From contig CAMWSA010000059.1 of NCBI GenBank assembly GCA_947176785.1, positions 1 through 12,727 on the forward strand: 12,727 nucleotides of DNA. Direction: 5' to 3'. The stretch is from an uncultured Lachnospiraceae bacterium (GTDB lineage: Bacteria > Bacillota > Clostridia > Lachnospirales > Lachnospiraceae). A program made the translations under genes and the position numbers. The notes beneath the pieces were generated by a model. That model did no database searches, was not told the DNA's origin, and saw only the letters and a list, made by a program, of their open reading frames with translations. Numbering within the stretch: position 1 is the first letter of the stretch; every line of letters starts with the position of its first letter. This document shows positions 5,873 to 12,727 of the stretch, one piece after another.

Positions 5873-5975
5873 AGTCCGGTGATGAAGCTCCGGACTCTTT
5901 GGGTGTCCGGCACTCATCAGTGCGCCGTCCGGGCAGATCCCGTATAATCTCTTCTTGACATTTCTCGGCCGGACT
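5873..5975 (-). promoter_or_regulatory. Leader region with mutually exclusive CCGGAC/GTCCGG pairings
   Basis: In transcript order five complementary blocks occur: AGTCCGG (5975-5969), CCGGAC (5932-5927), CCGGAC (5910-5905), AGTCCGG (5896-5890) and CCGGACT (5879-5873). The fourth block can pair back with the third, extended by TGATGA/TCATCA (5880-5885 with 5914-5919). It can also pair forward with the fifth (7 bp, 10-nt loop). Both cannot form together. An 11-bp direct repeat GATCCCGTATA (5850-5860 and 5936-5946) lies around them. I found no T-box motif and recognise no riboswitch class. Confidence 0.5.
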
Positions 5976-6072
5976 ATATTAACGCCGCTGTGCGACAGCA
6001 CAAAAGGATAAAGTATATCCCTGATGCTACATAGCTTCGCTGCTCGTCATATGGCCCATTGGGCATCCCCAT
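5974..6072 (-). CDS. Possible 32-residue leader ORF, probably part of a dispersed repeat
   Basis: An ATG-to-TAG frame in the citrate synthase leader, starting MGMPNGPYDEQRS and ending CCRTAALI. No good ribosome site is visible upstream. The DNA contains short hairpins (GCCC/GGGC, GGATA/TATCC, GTGC/GCAC). From memory, unverified, near-identical stretches recur in Lachnospiraceae genomes as spurious small ORFs, which would make this a repeat rather than a gene. It contains no run of leucine or glutamate codons that would suggest classical attenuation. Confidence 0.25.
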   Translation of the reverse strand: MGMPNGPYDEQRSYVASGIYFILLCCRTAALI

Positions 6073-6124
6073 GTCGGGCAGTGTACCATCTGGAATAGGA
6101 ACTGGCAATCACCCTGCCTGTATA

Positions 6125-6153
6125 AGTGTATACAATTATACCAGGTATGTCAA
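6125..6153 (-). promoter_or_regulatory. Promoter of the citrate synthase-gntR-icd operon
   Basis: On the minus strand TTGACA (6153-6148), a 17-nt spacer and TACACT (6130-6125). The -35 is perfect; the -10 matches 4 of 6. Start of transcription is expected near 6118, giving a leader of about 420 nt. It lies 55 nt beyond the protease stop with no clear terminator between them, so read-through from the protease gene is possible. Confidence 0.6.
6127..6134. promoter_or_regulatory. Putative GntR/FadR-type operator TGTATACA
   Basis: A perfect 8-bp palindrome within TTGTATACAC on the minus strand. It fits the FadR-subfamily half-site pattern (y-GT-m-TA-k-AC-n-y) and overlaps the predicted -10. The GntR/FCD gene of the same operon is the obvious candidate to bind it, which would give self-control of the operon. 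TATAC also recurs nearby at 6137-6141. Confidence 0.5.
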
Positions 6154-6207
6154 TGCTTTTTTTCCATTCCTCACATCCTGTCCTGGATTTTCATAGCCAT
6201 TCCTATA

Positions 6208-7122
6208 TTATCTCAGCATGCCTTTTAGGTTGACCATCCCCCATCCCTGCTGGTTCCAGGGAGCTCCCAGATCCCGGGCCGAGTAAATCAGTCGCTCCCG
6301 CACCTGGTCGTTGGACAGGTAAGGCTCTTTCTGCAACAACAGCGCCGCGCATCCTGTCACAATAGGGGTAGCCATGGAGGTTCCGCTTTTGACCACATAA
6401 TATTCCGTCCGTCTCCCTCTCTTCCAAAAGGCATTGCAGGACATAATATCCGTTCCCGGTGCTACCAGATCCGGCTTGCGGATACGCCCTCCCTCCTGCC
6501 CCCGGCCAGAATACAGGCTACAGCTGCCGGGATCTCCCCGGCGATAGCTGCCGTCATGACATCCTACCATGATCACCCTCTCCCCGGTACCGATGGCAGA
6601 GATTGTATTCTCCCCCGGCCCCTTGTTGCCCGCCGCACAGACCACTACCAGCCCCAGCCTCCACAGACGCTGCACTGCCTCCGCCAGAACCGAAACCTTC
6701 TCCTGATCCCTGAGTTGCCCGATTCCCACGGAGATATTGACCGCCCTGATATCATATCTCTTATAATTTCCTTCCACAAAGAGCAGCCCTTCCAGCATAT
6801 GCTCCATGCTGCCATCCCCCTGATGATCCAGCACCTTGCATATCACCAGGCGGCTGTCCGGTGCAATCCCCCTGTATCTGCCGTCAGACATCCTGCCACT
6901 GCCGCATAGAATGCCGCAAACATGCGTTCCGTGACCATTGTCGTCATAACATGCCGCCTCCTGGCCCTTTCCCCTTACAAAATCAAAAAAAGCCACCTGA
7001 CGCCCCTCCAGATCCGGATGCACAGACATGCCCGTATCCAGAACCGCCACTGTGATCCCACGTCTTTGCCAGGAATTTAACTCTATATGTTCTGCCCCTA
7101 TCTCCTTTCTGACACGCTGCAT
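6208..7122 (-). CDS. Subtilisin-like serine protease (S8 family), intracellular type
   Basis: A peptidase with the full subtilase triad. Counting from the ATG at 7122 (304 residues), Asp is at 29 (VAVLDTG), His at 64 (NGHGTHVCG) and Ser at 249 (SGTSMATP), with the oxyanion Asn at 166 (AAGN). I prefer this ATG because GGGAAAGG precedes it at 6-nt spacing. A TTG in frame at 7161 would add 13 residues but lacks a better site. There is no signal peptide or transmembrane segment, and the short N-terminus leads straight into the catalytic domain, so a cytoplasmic protease of the Isp/AprX kind is likely. No long inhibitory propeptide is seen. A role in turnover or stress is an inference from the family. 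Neighbours do not indicate a substrate. Confidence 0.93.
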   Translation of the reverse strand: MQRVRKEIGAEHIELNSWQRRGITVAVLDTGMSVHPDLEGRQVAFFDFVRGKGQEAACYDDNGHGTHVCGILCGSGRMSDGRYRGIAPDSRLVICKVLDHQGDGSMEHMLEGLLFVEGNYKRYDIRAVNISVGIGQLRDQEKVSVLAEAVQRLWRLGLVVVCAAGNKGPGENTISAIGTGERVIMVGCHDGSYRRGDPGSCSLYSGRGQEGGRIRKPDLVAPGTDIMSCNAFWKRGRRTEYYVVKSGTSMATPIVTGCAALLLQKEPYLSNDQVRERLIYSARDLGAPWNQQGWGMVNLKGMLR

Positions 7123-7240
7123 TTCTGCCCTTTCCCCCGATCCTGTCTCTCTGCCAGGCAACCGCAGGCTGTCCCCGCACAGTCACCCATCCCTATAAGA
7201 TATGCCGTCGGCAGGCAATCTGCGATATGTGACATATATA

Positions 7241-7323
7241 ACGAGCGCTAAGATTTACCAAATGCTGCACGCCTCCTGCCACATAATCGGGCAACATGTG
7301 AGGTGCAGGAAAGGAAATCTAAC
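7241..7323 (+). repeat. Dispersed palindromic repeat, copy C, with inverted ends
   Basis: Opposite orientation to copies A and B. Ends are ACGAGCGCTAAGATTT (7241-7256) and AAATCTAACCTCTCGT (7315-7330), inverted repeats agreeing at 13 of 16 positions. Core CTGCAC (7265-7270) pairs with GTGCAG (7303-7308), and CCTC (7272-7275) can pair with GAGG (7300-7303) across a bulge. It shares CGAGCGCTAAG and the ATAATCGGGC loop sequence with copy A. It lies between the surface-protein gene and the protease gene. Upstream TATATA resembles the TATACT beside copy A. I see no clear target-site duplication. Confidence 0.75.
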
Positions 7324-7369
7324 CTCTCGTGTTTTAACAGGGCAGAAAAAGGGAAGGCGTTCAGAACCA

Positions 7370-7403
7370 GAAGAACGACGTGACCTTGGTCACGCCGTTC
7401 TTC
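7370..7403. terminator. Strong hairpin across the stop of the surface-protein gene
   Basis: GAAGAACGACGTGAC (7370-7384) pairs with GTCACGCCGTTCTTC (7389-7403), one mismatch in 15, with a 4-nt loop. The TGA stop (7390-7392) sits inside the stem. The plus strand continues with TTTT; the minus strand continues with TGGTTCTG and, further on, CCCTTTTT. It can act as a terminator, possibly in both directions, though the minus-strand T-tract is imperfect. Confidence 0.65.
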
Positions 7404-9858
7404 TTTTCCGCTGTAACAGCAATACCGCCAGGCCAGAAGCAAAAAGCCCTGTGCCAAGTATCCATTTAGGGTGGATATAGTCTCCCGTGTCCGGCGAATC
7501 ATCTCTCCTGCCATAGCCGGTGATTACTACCTGGCCGTCCACCACATTCCCCTGGGCAAACAGGTTTCCGCTGCCGTAAATTCCATACACCGACAGATAA
7601 TCCGTAGAAAACTGTATCTGCTGGCCGTCATTTACAAAGTCCAAAAATTCCAGCTGGCCGTTGCGGTCCAACGTCACCAGACGTAAATCCTGATTCTGTA
7701 GCTGCTGGGGCAGGGAGATTGTCACCTCTAATGCCTGCTTGCCAAGACGGGCAATGCTTCCGCCGCTCTCTCCCTCATACAGCTTGAGCGTACAGCACAG
7801 GGTATCCATAGGCATCCCCTGCTGATAAACCCTCCTGTAGGCGGCATCCAGTTCTGGTGCCTCCCCTATACCAGCCAGTATCCGTACCTGCAGCAGGTCT
7901 CCCTCACTCTGGGGGGACAGTCGGGCCTGAACTCCCGCATCCCCTGTCACAGTCAATCCCTCCCCCTGGGGAGCCTGCCACTTGGGAATCAGATAATTCA
8001 TCTGCCCCATTCCCTGCATTGCGTAACTATGTCCGTCAATCTGCACCGATTCACTCCAGGACCTGCCCTGTACTTCTGCCACCGACAGATAGGTAGCATC
8101 CGCCACAAAAACATCCGTCTCCAAATGCCCCAGGATGCCCCTGTACACAGTCTGTCTACTGTCCAGCACCGTATTTTCCACTTCCTGCCCGCTCAGGTTA
8201 CTATATGCCAACACATATTCCACGCCGTCAAAGGCATTGACCCGATACCCCTCGCTGGAGCGTCTGTCTGCGGAAAGCTCCTGCCCTCTGGCGGGAATCT
8301 GCCCTTGCAGCAGGACCACACCGCCCACATTTTCCCTTGCAAAGGCCCCTAAACCCACACTCTCCACTGTATCCGGCAATACCGCCCACTCCAGCGGACA
8401 GTGATAAAAAGCCCTGTCACGGATAATACGCACTTGGGACATGCCGGACAGCTGAACTAAATTCCCGCAATCCTCAAACGCACCCTCTCCTATAATCTCC
8501 AGAGAGTCCGGCAACGCTACCGACGTAATCTCCGTATGCCCCAGAAATACCTCCGGCCCAATCTGCCGTATCCCCTCAGGAATCTGAACTTGGGCGCTGT
8601 TTCCCTTGTATGCGATCAGAATACCGTCACCCGCCACCAGAAAATCGCCTGCTCCCTGTTCATAAAACTGCTTTACCCAACCCGTGCTATCAAATGCCTT
8701 GGGTGCAATGTGCGTGATGGTATCGGGCAACTGTACCTGCGTAAGCCCGTCACAGTGATAGAATGCGCCATAACCGATGCTGCTCACGCCCTCCGGAATA
8801 ACGATCTCCTGCAGGCTGCTTCTGGCAAAGGCGAACTCACCGATCTCCTCCACGCCCTCCGGCAGGTTGAGGCTTCCCAGATTCCGGTAACCATAATAGG
8901 CCCTGTCCGCCAATACCCTGCCGTCTACCAAGGTGTATTTTACGGTCCCTTTGCTCTTTTCCGTAGTGTACTCCGACATGGACTGTCTCGCCAGAGGCTC
9001 CTGACCGCCCGTCTGAAATCCACTGTCCTCTCCATCTGCCACTTTCGGCTGGGTGTTGTCCATAAATACAACTGCCATATTCCCCACCACGGTAGTGGAG
9101 CCCAGTTCCTTGCCTGGAATATCATCGGAGGGCTGACTGATGATTCCACTGATACTTCCCACTATATTCTCCAGAAAACCCTCTGACCCATTTCCCGGAG
9201 AATCGGGCTGCGGCGCAGGATCCTCCCCCTCCTGGGGAATCGGGGCAGGCGATGCAGCTACCTCCCCATACTCGTCAATATCCTCATATTCCGGCATTTC
9301 TTTCCTTTTTTCCGCAAAATAGAGTGCAAATCGCTCCCCCTCCGTGCCGGCCTCGTAATCTATCTCCAGCCGATAACAGCCGTCGAAAGCAGTGTCATGC
9401 ACTGAACGCACGGTATAGGGGATCTTAATATTTCTCAGGGAAGCACAGTCAGCGAAAGCCATGATACCAATGCGGGTAATATTGTCGGGAAAGGATACCG
9501 ACCGCAACTCCGGGCAATTGGCAAAGGCATAATCCCCCACCTCGTATAATCCGCTTCCCAGACTCACCTGCTCCAAATGATCGCATCCCCAAAAGGCATA
9601 GGGCTCTATCCCTTCCACATTCTTCGGAATCGTCACCCGGGTAATCGTGGTATTGTTTTGAAAAGCACCCTCCCCAATTGTTTTCACAGTAGACGGAATA
9701 GACACGTCCGTTGCCGTGCCTGTGTAGCCGATCAGCGTAGTTCCGTCTATTTTAAAATCGGAAGCGGATGATGCATCCGCCTCCGGTACGGGAATCTGCA
9801 TGATCAGGACCGCTGTTATTATGAGCACTATCCCTATCACATTCCACTTAATTTTCAT
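7390..9858 (-). CDS. BspA-type leucine-rich-repeat surface protein with variant C-terminal anchor
   Basis: Exported, probably wall- or membrane-anchored protein of 822 residues. A signal peptide covers about 1-30 (MKIKWN, hydrophobic VIGIVLIITAVLIM, cleavage near ADA-SS). LRR_5 repeats lie at about 34-165 and 310-510, with recurring I-P-x-x-V/I-x-x-I-G-x-x-A-F units. They are separated by an acidic, Pro-rich stretch near 190-225 and a segment of no known family. Residues about 705-762 (VTISLP, LEFLDFVNDGQQIQF, SVYGIY) resemble the corresponding region of the upstream surface protein. The end is SPDTGDYIHPKW (788-799), a hydrophobic helix and RKRR, like a sortase signal but SPxTG rather than LPxTG. 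AGAGG lies 6 nt before the ATG. It is 146 nt downstream of its paralogue-like neighbour. Likely adhesion or host contact, inferred from the family. Confidence 0.9.
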   Translation of the reverse strand: MKIKWNVIGIVLIITAVLIMQIPVPEADASSASDFKIDGTTLIGYTGTATDVSIPSTVKTIGEGAFQNNTTITRVTIPKNVEGIEPYAFWGCDHLEQVSLGSGLYEVGDYAFANCPELRSVSFPDNITRIGIMAFADCASLRNIKIPYTVRSVHDTAFDGCYRLEIDYEAGTEGERFALYFAEKRKEMPEYEDIDEYGEVAASPAPIPQEGEDPAPQPDSPGNGSEGFLENIVGSISGIISQPSDDIPGKELGSTTVVGNMAVVFMDNTQPKVADGEDSGFQTGGQEPLARQSMSEYTTEKSKGTVKYTLVDGRVLADRAYYGYRNLGSLNLPEGVEEIGEFAFARSSLQEIVIPEGVSSIGYGAFYHCDGLTQVQLPDTITHIAPKAFDSTGWVKQFYEQGAGDFLVAGDGILIAYKGNSAQVQIPEGIRQIGPEVFLGHTEITSVALPDSLEIIGEGAFEDCGNLVQLSGMSQVRIIRDRAFYHCPLEWAVLPDTVESVGLGAFARENVGGVVLLQGQIPARGQELSADRRSSEGYRVNAFDGVEYVLAYSNLSGQEVENTVLDSRQTVYRGILGHLETDVFVADATYLSVAEVQGRSWSESVQIDGHSYAMQGMGQMNYLIPKWQAPQGEGLTVTGDAGVQARLSPQSEGDLLQVRILAGIGEAPELDAAYRRVYQQGMPMDTLCCTLKLYEGESGGSIARLGKQALEVTISLPQQLQNQDLRLVTLDRNGQLEFLDFVNDGQQIQFSTDYLSVYGIYGSGNLFAQGNVVDGQVVITGYGRRDDSPDTGDYIHPKWILGTGLFASGLAVLLLQRKRRTA

Positions 9859-9894
9859 AATAAACCTCTACCATTTTCTTGGCAAAGAACGACC

Positions 9895-9981
9895 GTATGG
9901 CCGTCCATACTATGAAAGCATGAACTTTCATAATAATCCCCATGCATATCGCAGGCTTCGCATAAGCTCCACCTGCGATAT
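9895..9981 (-). other. Cluster of three hairpins between the two surface-protein genes
   Basis: GTATGG/CCATAC (9895-9900/9905-9910), TATGAAAG/CTTTCATA (9911-9918/9925-9932) and a perfect 10-bp ATATCGCAGG/CCTGCGATAT (9946-9955/9972-9981, 16-nt loop). The last has the same CGCAGG...CCTGCGAT stem as the hairpin just before rex. No T-tract follows on the minus strand. The largest hairpin may slow or partly end transcription of the upstream gene; no clear promoter for the downstream gene was found. Confidence 0.5.
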
Positions 9982-10004
9982 TGCCAAAATAGAATTTATC
10001 CTCT

Positions 10005-12727
10005 TTATCTTGCCGCTGCTGCTTTTACCGGCACAGCCCTTTTGTCCTTCTTGATGAACAGCATGAAGGATATACATGCCAGGCCCATTGCCAGGAACCA
10101 CTTGGGATGGATTCCGTCACCTGTCTTGGGGGTGCTGTCCTGAATCGTTCCCGCAGACAAGTCTGTGGTGTCCACATAAATCACATAAGGCGAGAAATGT
10201 GTAGCCGTAAAGCTGATACAGGGAACCCCGTTTATTGTAGTAAATCTGGGAGTCAGCTTCTCCAGCCTGCTGTTTACCACACTTGCAACCTTATTGTTGC
10301 CGGCATAAGGTATCAGGGAGTCCGGTATCGGCAGGGTAATATCCACTGCCAGGCCGGTAGTATCCGTGATCTTGGTCGTTCCTGTGGAATCATAGAGGCT
10401 GATATCCATAGGGAAATAGGAAACCTTCGTCAGATCACCATACTCGTTCATCAACGCTTTCAGCGCTTCCTCTGTTGCATTGGCATCCTCCGAAATCTTC
10501 ACCACAAAATTGTCCGAAGAACCATTCACGGTCACGGAAGCCGCTCCCGTGTTGGACAGGCCGTTCTTGGTGATCACCAGTGTTGTGCCGCTGCCGCTGT
10601 TTGTTGAATTTCCATTATTAGTATTATTACCGGTACCCGTGCTGCCGCTGGGCCGCGTTACGGTGCTGCTGTTGGTCTTTGACCTGTAATTAGCTGTCAT
10701 GACCACATTGGATGCAGGCATAATCAATACGGTTCCCATTGCATCCTTGCTGGCCACCAGCGCTGTGGAAGGCTCCACCGTCCAGCCGCTGAACTCCGAA
10801 TTATTGCTGGGGTTATCCGCTATTACAATAACCTGGGCGCCCTCTATATAACTGCCGGAGCCGGAACCGTTCCGAACTGTCAGCGTATAGATTCCCGGCG
10901 CCGGGCTCGGAGAAGGTGTAGGCGTCGCATTGGGGCCAGGGTTAGACGGTCCCGCTGTAGGCGCAGGTGTAGCTGTAGCACCCGGCCCCGGAGTCGCTGT
11001 AGCACCCGGCCCCGGAGTTGCTGTGGGTACAGGAGTCGCATTCGGATCCGCTGTAGGCGCAGGCGTTGCATTCGGGTCAGGCGTAGGCGTAGGCGCTCCC
11101 GGTCCCGTATACTCATATTGAGCGTAAGTGTCCAAATCCCTGTTGATCTCTGAGATGTCCGGCAGCCAACCGGTAAAAGTATAACCCGGCCGTTCCGGTA
11201 TTCGGATATCAGGAACCATATCCCCCGGTGCAAGGCGAACCGAATAAAACAGATTGTCATTCTTGCCTGTCTCCTCGTTCCAGGCATAGAAATTGATCGT
11301 AAATTTACCCTCATCGGAGTCAATTCTTTCATATTTCGCAATTACTGTCAAATCCTGTGTAATATCGGTAATCGGAGGGGCCCAGCCCACAAAACGATAA
11401 CCTTCTTTGGTAGGAACAAATCCCTTTGCATCTTCGTGCGGGAATACGCGCTCGGTCCCTAATACCGTCACACCGTCTTCATCCATAAAGGTAACGGTAA
11501 ACTTAGATTCCTCCAGGTCATTCGCCCTGTAACGGGCCTCAATGATGGTATCCTTACCAATAGCCTCGTAGCTGGGATACCAGCCCTGGAACGTATAGCC
11601 CGGGAATTCAGGCAGCTTATCATTAGGAGGAACCGCATCCTCACCGGCCACCACCGTCTGGATATCCAGCGTGTCATAATCCCCCACCGGATTAGCAGGG
11701 TCTTTAGGAGCTACAAACGTAACCTCAAATTCTATTACCAGCGGCTTATCTATAGGGTTAATATTCCCGTTACTGGGGCTGGTAGCATACATGTAAGCGG
11801 TACTGGGATTCTCACAGGAAAACTCAATGGTATGATACTGATCCCTGTGAATCCCGTCATGCTCTTTGCTTGTATCATTCGGATTATAACCCGCAGCCGT
11901 TTTATCTGCCGCATCCTTAGGGCTGTTGCCAGTGGTATTGAACGCATCCGGGTCTATATAAGAGACACTGGCCGGAATATCTACCATACTGATACTGCTG
12001 TTTTTAAATGCATTCACTTTGATCTGCTGGCAGGTTTTGGGCAGATACACGGCAAACAGGTGGTTAGATGCAGCAGTATCCTTATCAACGCTGTCTCCGA
12101 CAAGGCTGTTTCCGGCAAAGGCATACTCGGGAACCTCCGTGATATTAGACTGCGTCAGATCCACAATACCCACGTTTGTATTGAAGAACGACTCCTTGGC
12201 AATCCCTATGACACCGGCCATTTCCTCGGCCTTTATATAGGTAGAGCCATTACTCTTTCCCCTGGCCTCCAGACATTCCACCACCGTACTCTTCTGGTCA
12301 CCGTTCATGCCGTAAATAATCGAGTCAATACACCGGAAGTTAGGCCCATCCTGGAAACTCACGTCCTTCACGTTTTCACAGCCTGCAAAAGGTCTCACGC
12401 CCATGGTGTTTACATTGGACGAAATCTCCACTTTCTCCAGGTTTTTACAGTCCTTAAAAGCATGATCACCGATGGTTGAGGTCTCGCCTAATATATACAG
12501 TTCCTTCAGGTTCTCACACCCTTCAAACATATTGGCAGGGATCTCTGCAATACCTCTGGTAGTGATCGTCTTATCCGGTTCATCCTTCCCCTTCTCTTTC
12601 TCTACGAACAAGCCGCTTTTCACCGACTCAATCCCCTGAGGAAGTTCTATATTAAGCGCTGCATTAATGATCGCCCTCTCGTTTTCCGTCATTGCTCCGC
12701 CGGCATTATACTTGCTCAGCGCCTCTC
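10005..12727 (-). CDS. Leucine-rich-repeat/InlB-repeat surface protein, 5' end outside the window
   Basis: The frame is open to the right edge (upstream codons read ALSKYNAGGA) and no signal peptide is present, so the start lies beyond 12727. The ATG at 12692 is used here only for numbering (895 residues to the stop). LRR_5-like repeats cover about 15-250 (ANMFEGCENLKELYI, HAFKDCKNLEKVEI). Three Listeria/Bacteroides InlB-type repeats lie at about 322-390, 396-455 and 463-528, each with GYxFxGW. A Pro/Thr/Ala linker spans 529-600, then a divergent InlB-like repeat 601-670, a Ser/Asn/Gly stretch and a beta-rich domain to about 845. The end is TPKTGDGIHPKW (854-865), a hydrophobic helix and KKDKR. 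Cell-surface anchoring and adhesion are inferred. The downstream protein shares the stalk and anchor layout. Confidence 0.9.
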   Translation of the reverse strand, partial: EALSKYNAGGAMTENERAIINAALNIELPQGIESVKSGLFVEKEKGKDEPDKTITTRGIAEIPANMFEGCENLKELYILGETSTIGDHAFKDCKNLEKVEISSNVNTMGVRPFAGCENVKDVSFQDGPNFRCIDSIIYGMNGDQKSTVVECLEARGKSNGSTYIKAEEMAGVIGIAKESFFNTNVGIVDLTQSNITEVPEYAFAGNSLVGDSVDKDTAASNHLFAVYLPKTCQQIKVNAFKNSSISMVDIPASVSYIDPDAFNTTGNSPKDAADKTAAGYNPNDTSKEHDGIHRDQYHTIEFSCENPSTAYMYATSPSNGNINPIDKPLVIEFEVTFVAPKDPANPVGDYDTLDIQTVVAGEDAVPPNDKLPEFPGYTFQGWYPSYEAIGKDTIIEARYRANDLEESKFTVTFMDEDGVTVLGTERVFPHEDAKGFVPTKEGYRFVGWAPPITDITQDLTVIAKYERIDSDEGKFTINFYAWNEETGKNDNLFYSVRLAPGDMVPDIRIPERPGYTFTGWLPDISEINRDLDTYAQYEYTGPGAPTPTPDPNATPAPTADPNATPVPTATPGPGATATPGPGATATPAPTAGPSNPGPNATPTPSPSPAPGIYTLTVRNGSGSGSYIEGAQVIVIADNPSNNSEFSGWTVEPSTALVASKDAMGTVLIMPASNVVMTANYRSKTNSSTVTRPSGSTGTGNNTNNGNSTNSGSGTTLVITKNGLSNTGAASVTVNGSSDNFVVKISEDANATEEALKALMNEYGDLTKVSYFPMDISLYDSTGTTKITDTTGLAVDITLPIPDSLIPYAGNNKVASVVNSRLEKLTPRFTTINGVPCISFTATHFSPYVIYVDTTDLSAGTIQDSTPKTGDGIHPKWFLAMGLACISFMLFIKKDKRAVPVKAAAAR
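10915..11105. repeat. Coding minisatellite for the Pro/Thr linker
   Basis: Short tandem units encode the linker (PNATPAPTAD, PGPGATAT and variants). The closest pair is a nearly identical 24-bp repeat starting around 10975 and 10999. Units are multiples of three, so copy-number change would lengthen or shorten the linker without breaking the frame. Confidence 0.75.

Noticed and set aside
5953..5980. Plus-strand promoter TTGACA...TATATT
   Set aside because: The spacer is only 14 nt and no plus-strand gene follows.
5694..6118. T-box riboswitch before the citrate synthase gene
   Set aside because: A TGGTAC string occurs near 6085, but the conserved T-box sequence (GGTGGNACCGCG), specifier region and terminator T-tract are absent.
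7202..7480. Plus-strand 92-codon frame through repeat copy C
   Set aside because: Its apparent similarity to the same frame in copy A comes from repeat DNA. Copy B breaks that frame with stops, and the 3' part is antisense to the surface-protein gene.
7248..7514. Minus-strand 88-codon frame
   Set aside because: It is out of frame with the end of the surface-protein gene and runs through its hairpin and repeat copy C; no ribosome site.

Overview
The window looks like chromosomal DNA of a gut-type Lachnospiraceae (Clostridia). Supporting signs are about 50% G+C, strong AGGAGG-type ribosome sites, a Rex repressor, a (Re)-citrate-synthase-like enzyme in place of the common citrate synthase, and BspA-type leucine-rich-repeat surface proteins with a variant gram-positive anchor. 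The genus is not resolved. Every gene I accept lies on the minus strand, so transcription runs from high to low coordinates.

Right part (about 7.3-12.7 kb): two large exported surface proteins in tandem. The first is cut by the right edge of the window (12727 down to 10005). It has leucine-rich repeats, three InlB-type repeats, a Pro/Thr linker and a C-terminal anchor. The second (9858-7390) is complete, with a signal peptide, two leucine-rich-repeat blocks and the same kind of C-terminus. Both end in a [ST]PxTGDxIHPKW motif, a hydrophobic helix and a basic tail. A strong hairpin closes the second gene. Then follow a dispersed palindromic repeat and an intracellular-type subtilisin-like protease (7122-6208).

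Middle (about 6.15-2.29 kb): a three-gene unit for the oxidative citrate branch to 2-oxoglutarate. A promoter with an overlapping GntR/FadR-like palindrome is followed by a structured leader of about 420 nt, a (Re)-citrate-synthase-like enzyme, a GntR/FCD regulator that overlaps it by 11 nt, and a eukaryotic-type NADP isocitrate dehydrogenase. No aconitase is in the window. Directly after the isocitrate dehydrogenase stop lie three tandem copies of a hairpin module with a conserved one-sided GATTTGA bulge.

Left part (about 2.04-0.1 kb): rex with a consensus promoter, a probable self-operator, and a leader of about 400 nt containing three copies of a multi-hairpin module. The copy nearest rex runs into its ribosome site. 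Downstream of rex is an unrecognised coiled-coil protein.

The main unexplained material is non-coding. It comprises (i) an 83-88 bp palindromic repeat in three copies, with base-pair covariation, one copy overlapping the rex stop codon; (ii) the rex leader modules; (iii) the GATTTGA modules after the isocitrate dehydrogenase gene; and (iv) the citrate synthase leader, with mutually exclusive CCGGAC/GTCCGG pairings and a possible 32-codon ORF. I found no CRISPR array, tRNA, rRNA or transposase gene.
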